Part shown: positions 1 through 8,743 of the stretch, piece after piece
Layout: every line of letters starts with the position of its first letter
Position numbering within the stretch: position 1 is the stretch's first letter
From: Mucilaginibacter_A sp964244955
GTDB taxonomy: Bacteria > Bacteroidota > Bacteroidia > Sphingobacteriales > Sphingobacteriaceae
NCBI GenBank assembly: GCA_964244955.1
Contig: CAXTKQ010000008.1
Span: forward strand, 1-58,439
Reading direction: 5' to 3'
DNA length: 58,439 nucleotides
Notes under the pieces: generated by a model
What the model was told of the DNA's origin: nothing
Databases searched by the model: none
What the model saw: only the letters and a program-made list of their open reading frames with translations
Position numbers and translations under genes: made by a program

Positions 1-352
1 AAAAGTAACAGCCGCAAACACCCGAAATGCTAAACAAAATAGACGTGATGGCCATGGCCCAGCCCAATTTTATACCGGTAAAAGAAGCAATGCCGCCAGG
101 AACCAGATATTGCCCGGGCGACCACCAGGTTAAAAATGTTAAAGTATCGGTTGCGATGTTTTTTGGGCTTGGTTCGGGCAGCAGGTTAAAACCGCCGCCC
201 TGCTGTAGGTTTTTCCAGGTTAAAAAACCCCAGCCCGGATCAGGAAAAGTGGAAACCGAAGCCCACAAACACGAAACGCCGACAACCAACAGCGCGGTAA
301 ATACGCCGGCCCAAAGCAAGCGTTCTGTACGGGCGCGGTTTACATTAAACAT
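1..352 (-). CDS. Polytopic membrane protein, N-terminal 117 residues (cut by window edge)
   Basis: The frame is open from an ATG at 352 to the window edge, so the C-terminus is missing. A hydrophobic segment at about residues 12-32 is followed by a periplasm-like loop, the motif TFLTWWSPGQYLVPG (about 72-86), then a second hydrophobic stretch. This is the pattern of GT-C type or uncharacterised polytopic membrane proteins of Bacteroidota, and I cannot name a substrate. Codon-like composition and the hydrophobic pattern favour this strand over the overlapping plus-strand frame at 27-386. A dispersed element (core 79-90) lies inside the coding sequence and is read as IASFTGIKLG. Confidence 0.7.
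   Translation of the reverse strand, partial: MFNVNRARTERLLWAGVFTALLVVGVSCLWASVSTFPDPGWGFLTWKNLQQGGGFNLLPEPSPKNIATDTLTFLTWWSPGQYLVPGGIASFTGIKLGWAMAITSILFSISGVCGCYF
66..90 (+). repeat. Dispersed TAAAAGAAGYAT element, in coding sequence
   Basis: Core 79-90 is TAAAAGAAGCAA (one mismatch), preceded by an AATTTTATACCGG arm. It lies inside the membrane protein gene of the minus strand. Confidence 0.7.
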
Positions 353-535
353 GAAAAAACAAAAACATTTGGCCGGGTTTTTTTGAAGGGCAAAAGTATC
401 AAAAGGAATTGTAATTTGATTTTTACGTTTTTATAGCTTGATTTTTGTGTTGAAACAGGTCTTACTGCCAAAATCGGCAAAACTTTGTACCGATTTGGAT
501 ATTGATACTTTTACGCCGCACCAATTATTGCCCGA

Positions 536-547
536 TAAAAACAGTAT
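536..547 (+). repeat. Variant element core TAAAAACAGTAT
   Basis: Preceded by CCCGA and ending at the ATG of the next gene. GAAG of the usual core is replaced by ACAG. The same variant is seen at 30303, 44307 and 47600. Confidence 0.4.
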
Positions 548-1359
548 GCCATCATCGCCTTGCCCCTGCTTCAACCCAAAAAAATTAATCCGATTGCTCC
601 GGCTTGCCGGGCTTTGTTTTTTGTTGGTGATTGTTGAAACAGCTTCGGCACAAACCTTTAAAATTATAAAAATCCATTGCCAGTTAAGCCGGGAAGATAC
701 GGCCACCATTTACAAAATTGCACGTTACGAAGCCAGCTTTTACAATGCTGTTTTTGAGACCAAAAAAAAACGACAGCGTTGCCATCAACATCCATGTTTT
801 TGGGCGAAAAGCGGATTTCAAACTAACGCCGGACGGTGAAAACTCGTTGCATGTTTTTGCCGATGGTTATTATTTGGAAAAGACGGGCGAAATTTTTGTA
901 CTGAAAACCGAACATGTGAACAGTGCTTTGCTGCACGAGATCAGCCATGCTTTTCTGCACCTCAACCTTAAAAATCCGCCCAAATGGTTTGATGAAGGTT
1001 TGGCCACCTATTTTGGTTCTTTGATTGTGGACAACAACCAGATTTTTTATACGCCGGTGGTTGGTCGCATCGAGCGCATCAAAGAAATGATTGCCGGCAA
1101 GCAATTTAACCCGGACGATTTTTTAAGGTACAACAACCAAAACTGGGGCATCAACCACCAATCCATCACCGATAAATATACCATCGCTTATAGTATTATT
1201 TATTTTATGGTAAAGACGAATTTAAACCTGATCAAGCACATGGCGGACGGCTTAAAAAACGGGCAAACGGCAAACGAGGTTTTTGCAGAAATATTTGGCG
1301 GCGCACAAGGTTTTAACAACCGCTACATCAACTTTTACCAGCAGCAAAACTTTGATTAG
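546..1359 (+). pseudogene. Secreted HExxH metallopeptidase-like protein, apparent frameshift
   Basis: From ATG 546 the first frame gives a basic N-terminus, a hydrophobic core and a signal-peptidase site like TASAQT, then mature sequence up to residue 75 or so. The coding then jumps to the +1 frame at the A run 762-770: nine A are present, and eight would restore one protein of about 270 residues. The second frame carries HEISHAFLH (about 934-960), then WFDEGLATYF, a typical HExxH plus downstream Glu zinc-peptidase arrangement (DUF1570 / peptidase MA type). Either a sequencing error, a slipped A tract or a real mutation would explain the break. Substrate unknown. A start further upstream at TTG 438 is possible but would bury the signal peptide. 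Confidence 0.65.
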
Positions 1360-1369
1360 AAAAGACACT

Positions 1370-1394
1370 GAAAATATGCCGGTAAAAGAAGTAT
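1370..1394 (+). repeat. Dispersed TAAAAGAAGYAT element
   Basis: Core 1383-1394 TAAAAGAAGTAT, preceded by ATGCCGG. It lies 20 bases after the stop of the HExxH protein gene. Confidence 0.8.
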
Positions 1395-1518
1395 GCTGCT
1401 TTTTTTAACCCCGATTTAACTTTAACCATACAATTTCTTAACTTAAATCTGTTTAATTTTTCCACAAGCGTAATTACTTTAGCAATAAATTAAATAATTT
1501 GCAGTTTAATACGTTTTT

Positions 1519-4500
1519 ATGAAAAAATTTCTACCCGTTTTCCTGCTTTTCTATATGGCCCTGCTTGGCAAACCTTTGTTTGCGCAGATTAGTTTAGGGA
1601 CATCCTCTTACACACAAAACTTTGATGCAATTGCCACTGGTTTGCCTACAGGTTTTACGACCCGCACCGGTGCTACGCCCACAGTTTTAGGCACAACCGC
1701 AACTTTAACAACGGCAGCTACAACCTGGAACAGTACAAGCGGCGGCTTTAAAAATGTGGCATCGGCAGATGGTTTAACCGGTTCGGCAACAGCAGCAAGC
1801 CAAAACGCTTCTGCAGACCGGGCACTTGCCTTGCGCCAAACCGGAACGGCAGGAACCGGCGGCGATCCCGGCGGTGCCTTTGTGGTACAATTAGAAAACA
1901 CCAGTAACCGTACTGGTTTTAGTTTGAGTTTTAAATTGCAATCGTTGGACGCTACGCCTGTTACAACTGTTCCCCTGAATCCACGTATCGTTACCTGGGC
2001 GGTTGATTATGGCTTTGGGTCTGCCCCTACAGCATTTACCCAGGCAACAGTAGCAGGAACATTAACTACCCAAAGCGGCACCTTCTCTAATAATACCATC
2101 AGCGTAAATTTTAACAGCGCGTTGGATAACCAAAACCAAAACGTTTGGATCAGGATTGTGGCTTTAAATGCTTCCACAGGTTCTGGCAACCGCCCAACTT
2201 CGGCCATTGATGATTTTACGTTGAACTGGACCGATACGCCAATTGGAACGCCTGCTTTGGATATTACGCCAACGGCCATCGCTTTTTCGGCACAAAATAT
2301 CAACACCAACTCTTCGGCACAAACTTATACGTTGACTGGCAGCAACCTTACGGGAAATGCAACGGTTACGACCAATGCTCCTTTTAGTGTCTCAAAAGAC
2401 AACAGCAATTTTAGCACAACAACTACTTTTACGCCTGACGAGGTTTTGTCAGCACAACCAGTCTATGTGCGCTTTAGCCCGACAGCTTCCGGAACCTTTA
2501 ACGGCAGCGCTTTAAATACCAGCACCAATGCTTTCAACAAAACCGTTACTTTAACCGGAACTGCCCAAGACCCAAACAACCTGGTTTATGGTTTTGATAA
2601 TTGTACCGGAACGGCCGCAATTTCGGATGGCTGGACGCAATACAGCGTAGTTGGCGCGCAAACCTGGGGCTGTACCACTTTTGGCCGAGACCCAAATGCA
2701 CCAAAAGGAACAGCGGCTTTCCCAAATGCGGTGCAAATAAACGGCTATGCCAACAGCACCAACAACATCAATGAAGACTGGCTGATCTCGCCTGCCCTAA
2801 ACATGGCAGGCTTTAACTATCCGCTGTTTTCATTTTGGAGCCGTACTGCTTTTAACGGTGCAAAATTGAAATTGCGCGTTTCTACCAACTACTCCGGAAC
2901 CGGAAACCCGGCTTTGGCAACCTGGACGGATATTGATGCGCCTTTCCCGAACCAGGCCAGCGATACCTGGACACAAACCCAAAACGTTGACCTTTCTGCT
3001 TATAAACAGGCTGGCGTTTACGTGGCTTTTGTGTATTATTCTACCACCGAAGATGGCGCACGCTGGACTTTGGACGACATCAACCTGCTCAATTCGCCTA
3101 CGCCGCCGCCGCCTTCGGTTTATACCAGCACAAACAGTTTGTCGTTTGGTTTTCAGGCACAAAATACTTCTTCCACCCAAAGTTTTAATACTTCTTTTAA
3201 CAACCTGACAGGCAACGTTACGCTAAGTTCTGATAATGCAGCCTACACTTTATCAAAAGACGGGACAATTTTCGGCAGCACCATAAATTATACGGTAAAC
3301 GAAGCATCTGGAACAATAAAACCAATCCTTGTTAAATTTAACCCGACGGCTGCTTTGGCCAATTATACGGGCAATATTGGCATCGCTACCAACGGCGCAG
3401 GCAATATTACGGTTCCGCTTTCGGGCAATACTTATAACCCAGACAATACGTTGGAGGTGGTAAATTATAACATGGAATGGTTTGGAAGCACGCAGCCCGG
3501 CCTCGGCCCTAACGATAAAAACCAGCAGGAAGCGAACATGAAAACCATTTTTGGAAACATTAAAGCCGATATTTTTGGTTTGCTGGAAGTGGTGGACACC
3601 AATCGTTTGCGCAATGTCGTCAATACTTTGCCGGGTTATAACATGGTTGTTTCTGATTTTGGTTCTTATGCCGATAACGCGCAAGACCCGGACTATGCAG
3701 GCGCACAAAAACTGGCTTTTGTTTATAAAACGGCTATGTTGTACCGAAGCCCAAAATTGCCCGGATTACAATTTTTGGTCGGGCGGCAGGTTTCCTTACG
3801 TGATGGATGCCGACGTAGCCCTGAACGGTGTAACCAAACACGTAACTTTTGTTTTGATCCATGCCAAAGCCAATACCAGCCCTACTTTAACGGCTTATCA
3901 AAGAAGAAAAAACGGTGCCGATGACTTGAAAGCGGTTTTGGATGCCAATTATCCGGGTAAAAACTTTGTGGTTTTGGGCGATTTTAACGATGACCTGGAC
4001 CAAACCATTACCGCCGGAATTACTCCGCCAACAACTTCTTACAGTTCTTTTACGGGTGATCCGGCAAACTATTTTCCGCTGACGCTGCCTTTGAGTTTAT
4101 CCGGAAAAAAATCAACGGTGAGTTATAACGATATGATTGACCAGGTGATTGTTTCGAAAGGAATGAACACTTTTTACATCAACGGAACGGCCGAAGTGTT
4201 GAGCAGTGTGGCAGGTTTGGTGGCCAATTACGGCAATACCACAACCGATCATTATCCGGTTTTAACGCGTTATGCTTTTGGCAACGTGCCGCCGACTTTA
4301 AATACGGTTGCCGACCAAACTGTTTGCTATTCCAACAACCTGCAAAGTGTTGCGCTAAGCGGGATTACGGCCGGACCTGAAAGCGGGCAAACCACTACCC
4401 TTTCGGTTTCAACTTCCAATGCTGCGCTGATTGACCAGCTTTCCATTGTTCCCGGAGCAAATGGAACCGGAACAATTAATTATCACACCAGCAACAATAC

Positions 4501-5203
4501 TTCGGGCGTTGCAACGATTACAGTTATAGTGAAAGATAACGGTGGAACAGCAAATGGTGGAAATGATACTTTTACCCAAACATTTAACATTAATGTAAAT
4601 AGTTCGCCCTATGTTTCGATCAGCAGCAACCAAAGCCCGAAAGTTTATAAAGGAACAATTGTGCGTTTAACTGCAACAGGCGGACAACATTATACCTGGA
4701 CAAATGCCACGGATGTCATCAGCGGACAAAATACCGCTACGTTAGTGGTTTCCCCAAAAACAACGACTACATATAAAGTAACGGCAACCAATGCTGCCGG
4801 ATGTACAACCGATCAAACCATTACCGTAACCGTTAGTACCGATTTGAAACTGTTGTTGAGCCAGATACTATCCGGAATCTTTTTTGAATACTCATTTGAC
4901 AAGAACGATATTAAAATGTTGGCAAGTAAGATCGTCTGCGTTGCAAACAATATCATCACCCCAAATGGCGACGGGAAAAATGATTATTGGGCAATCCAAA
5001 ATATCAATAACTATCCGAACAACAAGGTGAAAATTTTTGATAAAAACGGGCGCATTATATTCAGTAAACAAGGTTATGCCAATGATTGGAACGGAACCTA
5101 CAACAACAGCCCGCTTTCGCAGGGAACGTATTATTATACTGTTGATTATGGCATCGGTTTAGCAGGCGTGTTCCAAGGTTACATCACCATCATCAGAGAC
5201 TAA
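1519..5203 (+). CDS. Type IX secretion cargo with endonuclease/exonuclease/phosphatase domain (apparent frameshift near 3757)
   Basis: Signal peptide at residues 1-23 (ends LFAQ). Then follow beta-rich repeats of about 100 residues (pattern SSAQTYTLTGSNLTGNATV), a choice-of-anchor-J-like jelly-roll region (about 354-530), a second beta repeat, and an endonuclease/exonuclease/phosphatase domain with VVNYNMEW, LLEVVD, VLGDFNDD and TTDHYPV motifs. Ig-like sequence and a gliding-motility type B sorting domain (ITPNGDGKND ... DWNGTYN) end the protein. The frame changes by one base around 3750-3770 (AGCCCAAAATTGCCCGG), splitting the nuclease domain; removal of one A or C gives continuous sequence. 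Predicted to be exported and secreted or surface-anchored, perhaps degrading extracellular DNA or phosphate esters. Total about 1228 residues if repaired. Confidence 0.8.
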
Positions 5204-5232
5204 TTAATTTTTAATCAGGATAAAAAAACGAC

Positions 5233-5940
5233 GTGTATTTAATAAAATTTTTATGCCATAAAAGAAGTATTGGTATTGCAACTTTCATCACGGCTTTCCT
5301 AACTTATGCTACCATTGATGTTGCTTTTGGCCAAACAGTGCCAGCGGCAACCCTTAATTTTGATGCACAAAGTGTCCATAAAAGTTCGGCCGCACAAACA
5401 TTTACGGTGAGGGGCAGCAATTTATCCGAGGCAGTTACCGTAAGCACGAACCCTCCTTTCAGCCTTTCAAAAGACAGCGTTAATTACACACCGTCATTAA
5501 CTTATACAGTAGAAGAACTGATATCCAACCAAACCGTTTATGTAAAATTTAAACCGACCATAATTGGTACTTATGCCGATAGTGTTATCAATGTAAGCAC
5601 CGGTGCCGATAATAAAATTGTTGCTTTAAGCGGAACCGCCGTAGAATCTACCAATATGATGGACGGCAATAAACTGGATGCCAACAACATCATCACGCCA
5701 AACGGCGACGGCAGGAACGATACCTGGGTGATCAAAAACATTGACCAATATCCCAACAACACGGTAAAAGTTTTTGACAAATCCAGAAATGTGATTTACA
5801 GCAAACAAGGTTATACCAACGATTGGAACGGAACTTATAACGATGCACCGCTGCCGCAAGGAACATATTATTATATGGTTGATTTTGGCCCGGGTTCGGG
5901 CTTGGTGTTCCGGGGTTTCATCACCATCGTTAGAGATTAA
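5233..5940 (+). CDS. Small type IX secretion cargo (type B sorting domain)
   Basis: 235 residues from a GTG start: signal peptide, one beta repeat (about 35-140) clearly homologous to the repeat in the preceding cargo gene, and a C-terminal gliding-motility type B sorting domain (IITPNGDGRNDTW ... DWNGTYND). It looks like a minimal copy of the larger neighbour with the nuclease removed, so a partial duplication is likely. Its N-terminus MYxxKFLCHKRSI is nearly the same as that of the next gene, because both contain the dispersed element at the same codons. The element supplies the basic n-region of the signal peptide. No catalytic motif is visible. Confidence 0.8.
   Translation: MYLIKFLCHKRSIGIATFITAFLTYATIDVAFGQTVPAATLNFDAQSVHKSSAAQTFTVRGSNLSEAVTVSTNPPFSLSKDSVNYTPSLTYTVEELISNQTVYVKFKPTIIGTYADSVINVSTGADNKIVALSGTAVESTNMMDGNKLDANNIITPNGDGRNDTWVIKNIDQYPNNTVKVFDKSRNVIYSKQGYTNDWNGTYNDAPLPQGTYYYMVDFGPGSGLVFRGFITIVRD
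5246..5270 (+). repeat. Dispersed TAAAAGAAGYAT element in signal peptide codons
   Basis: Core 5259-5270 with AAATTTTTATGCCA arm. It is read in frame as KFLCHKRSI at residues 5-13 of the cargo protein. Confidence 0.85.
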
Positions 5941-5963
5941 GCTTTAATCAACAAAAAACAAAA

Positions 5964-6878
5964 ATGTATCCAACCAAATTTTTATGCCATAAAAGAAGCA
6001 TTGCCGCCGCGATATTTCTCTCACTTGCCATCTTTCATTTGGCTGCCAAAGCACAGCTTAACCCGCTGGCTACGCAATATTTTAATAACCAATACTTGTT
6101 TAACCCGGCCATGGCGGGCATTAACGATGGCCTGAACATCAACCTGAGCGTGCGTAAACAATGGAGCAGTATTCCCGGCTCGCCTTATACACAAGCTGTT
6201 TCTACTGATTATTTGCTGAACCGCGCCGCTTTTGGCGTAAATGTTTACAACGAGCAGTCGGGTTTGTTAAAATCTACCCGCGCCGTGGCCACTTATGCTT
6301 ACCATATTCCTTTGGGGCAGGACAACCAAAAACTGAACTTCGGACTTTCGGCAGGCGTTTTAACCCAACGTGTTCCTTACGACCAGGTGAATGGCGATCC
6401 GGGAGATTTATCGGTTGCAAGATACAATGACCGCAAAAGTTATGTAGATGGGGATTTCGGTGCATCTTACACCAGCAATAGTTGGAGTGTGCAAGCCGCT
6501 TTGCCAAATTTAAGAAGTGTTTTTAACAAAGATATTAACAACGGCACGGTAGACAGGGCTTTGTATTTTACTTCGGTAAGTTACAAGTTTGGCTTTGGCG
6601 AAACCGCAAATATGTTTGCTTTGGAACCAAAAGTTTGCTTTCGCGGCGTAAAAGGTTATACCAGTATTTTGGATGCCGGTGCCAATTTGATGTTGCTGGA
6701 CAACCAGTTATCGTTGCAGGCGATGTACCATACTTCCAAAAGCAGCACTTTTGGTTTTGGTTTGAACAAAAACTCGTATTCTATCCTTGCTTTTTACACT
6801 ACTGAAACTTCGGCCTTAAACAATTATACCAATGGTAATTTTGAATTGACCTTGAGGCTGAAGTTGTTTGACAAGTAA
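5964..6878 (+). CDS. PorP/SprF family type IX secretion-associated outer membrane protein
   Basis: 304 residues: signal peptide, then the family hallmark (QYFNNQYLFNPAMAGI, about residues 37-52) followed by VRKQWSSIPGSP and a beta-barrel-like pattern ending in an amphipathic strand. PorP/SprF proteins sit in the outer membrane and are commonly encoded beside large type B cargo such as SprB; here two type B cargo genes lie just upstream on the same strand with 23 bases between, suggesting one operon. The only plausible start is ATG 5964, so residues 5-13 (KFLCHKRSI) encoded by the dispersed element belong to the signal peptide. Confidence 0.9.
   Translation: MYPTKFLCHKRSIAAAIFLSLAIFHLAAKAQLNPLATQYFNNQYLFNPAMAGINDGLNINLSVRKQWSSIPGSPYTQAVSTDYLLNRAAFGVNVYNEQSGLLKSTRAVATYAYHIPLGQDNQKLNFGLSAGVLTQRVPYDQVNGDPGDLSVARYNDRKSYVDGDFGASYTSNSWSVQAALPNLRSVFNKDINNGTVDRALYFTSVSYKFGFGETANMFALEPKVCFRGVKGYTSILDAGANLMLLDNQLSLQAMYHTSKSSTFGFGLNKNSYSILAFYTTETSALNNYTNGNFELTLRLKLFDK
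5977..6001 (+). repeat. Dispersed TAAAAGAAGYAT element in signal peptide codons
   Basis: Core 5990-6001 TAAAAGAAGCAT with AAATTTTTATGCCA arm, in frame in the PorP gene and in the same codon phase as the copy at 5246. Confidence 0.9.
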
Positions 6879-6953
6879 GTTTACAAGTTTGGATAAATGC
6901 CTGTCTTGCACTAAACCAAATCTAAATTTTTTATAAAAGCAAACGTTGATACC

Positions 6954-6978
6954 AAATTTTACCCGATAAAAGAAGCAT
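6954..6978 (+). repeat. Dispersed TAAAAGAAGYAT element at a gene 3' end
   Basis: Core 6967-6978 with AAATTTTACCCGA arm. It lies between convergent genes, 5 bases from the stop codon of the minus-strand glycosyltransferase (6984). Confidence 0.9.
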
Positions 6979-6983
6979 CCGAT

Positions 6984-7763
6984 TTAGGCAAGCCATAAAT
7001 CCAAGTGGTTTTTTAAAAGTTTAAGTTTGAGGTAAAAACTTCTAAAGATTGAGGTAACCAGGCTTTTGTTTTGCCGCCACTTGCTTCGGTTCATGGTGCT
7101 GGGTTCTTCGCAAGTGTTATGCTGTTCAAAAAGGGCATTAAAATCATCAAAGAACAAACCTTTGCCTTTGTGTTTTAAAAAAGAAGTAGCCATTTGAAAT
7201 TCAGTCAAATCACCTTTAATGCCTTCGGCATAACGCCCAAACTTGTTTAAAAACGTACTGCGGCGCAAGTGCGGATGATCGCTGTAACAATAAAATTTTA
7301 GATGGCTGGTGTTCCAATTGCTAAAAACCATTTCCGAAAAACCCTTTTGATAAGGCTTTAAATACGGATATTTGAAATAGGCGTAAAAGCGCACCAAGTC
7401 CAAATCGTTTTTACCTGCCATTAATTCAATGGCATCTTTTAAATGTAAAGCAAAGCTGGGTTTAGGCACGAAATCTTCCTGCACATACAAAGTAAAAGGT
7501 TTGGTTACGGCATCTTGGCCTTTGTTGATATTGTTGCCCAAACCTTGGTTTTGCGGTGTTTCAATTAATTTAAACTTATAATCAACCTGTAGCTGCTTTA
7601 TTTTGGCCAGATGTACATCTTTACTGCCGTCATCAGAAACGATAGTTTCGCCAAAAGTAATTTGCTGTTCTTTAAATCCCTGCAACAACCTTTTTAAAGA
7701 TTGGCTTCTGTTGTAATGGGTGATCAGGAGTGAGGTTTCTTTAAAATAGAAGTATTTTATCAT
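6984..7763 (-). CDS. Glycosyltransferase family 2
   Basis: 259 residues. A GT-A fold is suggested by LLITHYNRSQSLKRLL near the N-terminus, the ETIVSDDGSKD nucleotide-binding strand (about 38-48), NQGLGNNINKG, and FTLYVQEDFVP as the probable metal-binding acidic site. No membrane segment, so cytoplasmic. It is last of four minus-strand genes (UbiA-type enzyme, polytopic protein, two GT2 enzymes) at the edge of the polysaccharide locus; the gap to the upstream GT2 gene is 30 bases, so co-transcription is likely. Donor and acceptor cannot be read from sequence. Confidence 0.85.
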   Translation of the reverse strand: MIKYFYFKETSLLITHYNRSQSLKRLLQGFKEQQITFGETIVSDDGSKDVHLAKIKQLQVDYKFKLIETPQNQGLGNNINKGQDAVTKPFTLYVQEDFVPKPSFALHLKDAIELMAGKNDLDLVRFYAYFKYPYLKPYQKGFSEMVFSNWNTSHLKFYCYSDHPHLRRSTFLNKFGRYAEGIKGDLTEFQMATSFLKHKGKGLFFDDFNALFEQHNTCEEPSTMNRSKWRQNKSLVTSIFRSFYLKLKLLKNHLDLWLA

Positions 7764-7793
7764 ACAGATTAAGCCCTGTCTTCTATGTTCTTT

Positions 7794-8666
7794 TTAACTT
7801 ACAAAATACTCTTTTAGAACTTTTAATTGAAGTTTAAGCCTGTTTATAAACGCGTTAAAAACTCCGCCATCATACATTAACCTTCTTGACGAAGTAAAAA
7901 CCCTTGCTTTGCTATCCGTAATTAGTTTTAAAGAACCCTTCGTTTTTAAATGGATTGCCATTCTGCCGTCCTCAGATTCTTCAGTATAGTAACTACTGTT
8001 GACAGCGTTATCAAATTTTCTACTGTTTATTACTTTAAAACCATTCGGGTTTCGTCCTGCCTCTGTTACAAAACCCATATTAAAACCAAGAACATTAATA
8101 TACTCCCGGTTTTTTTTTCGAAGGCGGATCAAAACCCCTGTTAAAAGTTCATATAGATATAAACCAATCCTGTTTTTTCCTTCAGGCGGAAGAAAAGAAT
8201 ACCGGCCATAAACACCAGTAATACGTGGATTGTCTTGCAAAGGTTTAATCATTAAATCTATCCAGTTGGGCGGATAAAAAGTATCACAATCTGCACACAG
8301 GTGATAACGGCCGCGGGCAAAATCTAACCCCATTTGCCGGGCAAAAGTTATTCCCTGGGTTGGCTGGAAATAATTGCAAACAGATAAATTATCCAGTACT
8401 TTTTGCGTCCCATCTGTAGAATTATTATTGATTACGATGATCTCTACTTTTTTAGTTGTTTCATTTGCCACAAGAGAAGACAACGTTCTAAAAACATTAT
8501 TTTCCTCATTCCAAGCTGGAATAACTATGGAAACGTCCGGCTCTGCTGCACTAAATTTTTTAATCCCAGCCTGTAAAGATTTGATTTCATCTTGGCTTAA
8601 ATCAATAAAATTTTTTCCTTTATAAAGATGGGGGTTAATCCATTGGGGCAGTTTAATTAAATGCAT
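7794..8666 (-). CDS. Glycosyltransferase family 2
   Basis: 290 residues. The GT2 core is clear: VSIVIPAWNEENN (about 45-57), EIIVINNNSTDGT, FARGRYHLCADCDTFYPPNW with the acidic D-x-D metal site (about 118-124). The C-terminal third is weakly amphipathic without a clear membrane span. Probably adds a sugar to a lipid-linked or nucleotide-linked acceptor in surface polysaccharide assembly. It lies between the polytopic protein gene and another GT2 gene on the same strand. Confidence 0.85.
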   Translation of the reverse strand: MHLIKLPQWINPHLYKGKNFIDLSQDEIKSLQAGIKKFSAAEPDVSIVIPAWNEENNVFRTLSSLVANETTKKVEIIVINNNSTDGTQKVLDNLSVCNYFQPTQGITFARQMGLDFARGRYHLCADCDTFYPPNWIDLMIKPLQDNPRITGVYGRYSFLPPEGKNRIGLYLYELLTGVLIRLRKKNREYINVLGFNMGFVTEAGRNPNGFKVINSRKFDNAVNSSYYTEESEDGRMAIHLKTKGSLKLITDSKARVFTSSRRLMYDGGVFNAFINRLKLQLKVLKEYFVS

Positions 8667-8743
8667 TAATTGTAAAATCGTAATTGAAAATTAATCAATA
8701 GATGAGGTCATTATAAATCAAAACTAAAACAGATTATATTTAG

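Noticed and set aside
27..386. Plus-strand frame of 119 codons
   Set aside because: Composition rich in Pro/Lys/Gly with no domain. The opposite strand encodes a membrane protein start over the same bases.
2830..3708. Minus-strand frames inside the secretion cargo gene
   Set aside because: Arg-rich low-quality translations (for example runs of Arg) that mirror the coding strand.
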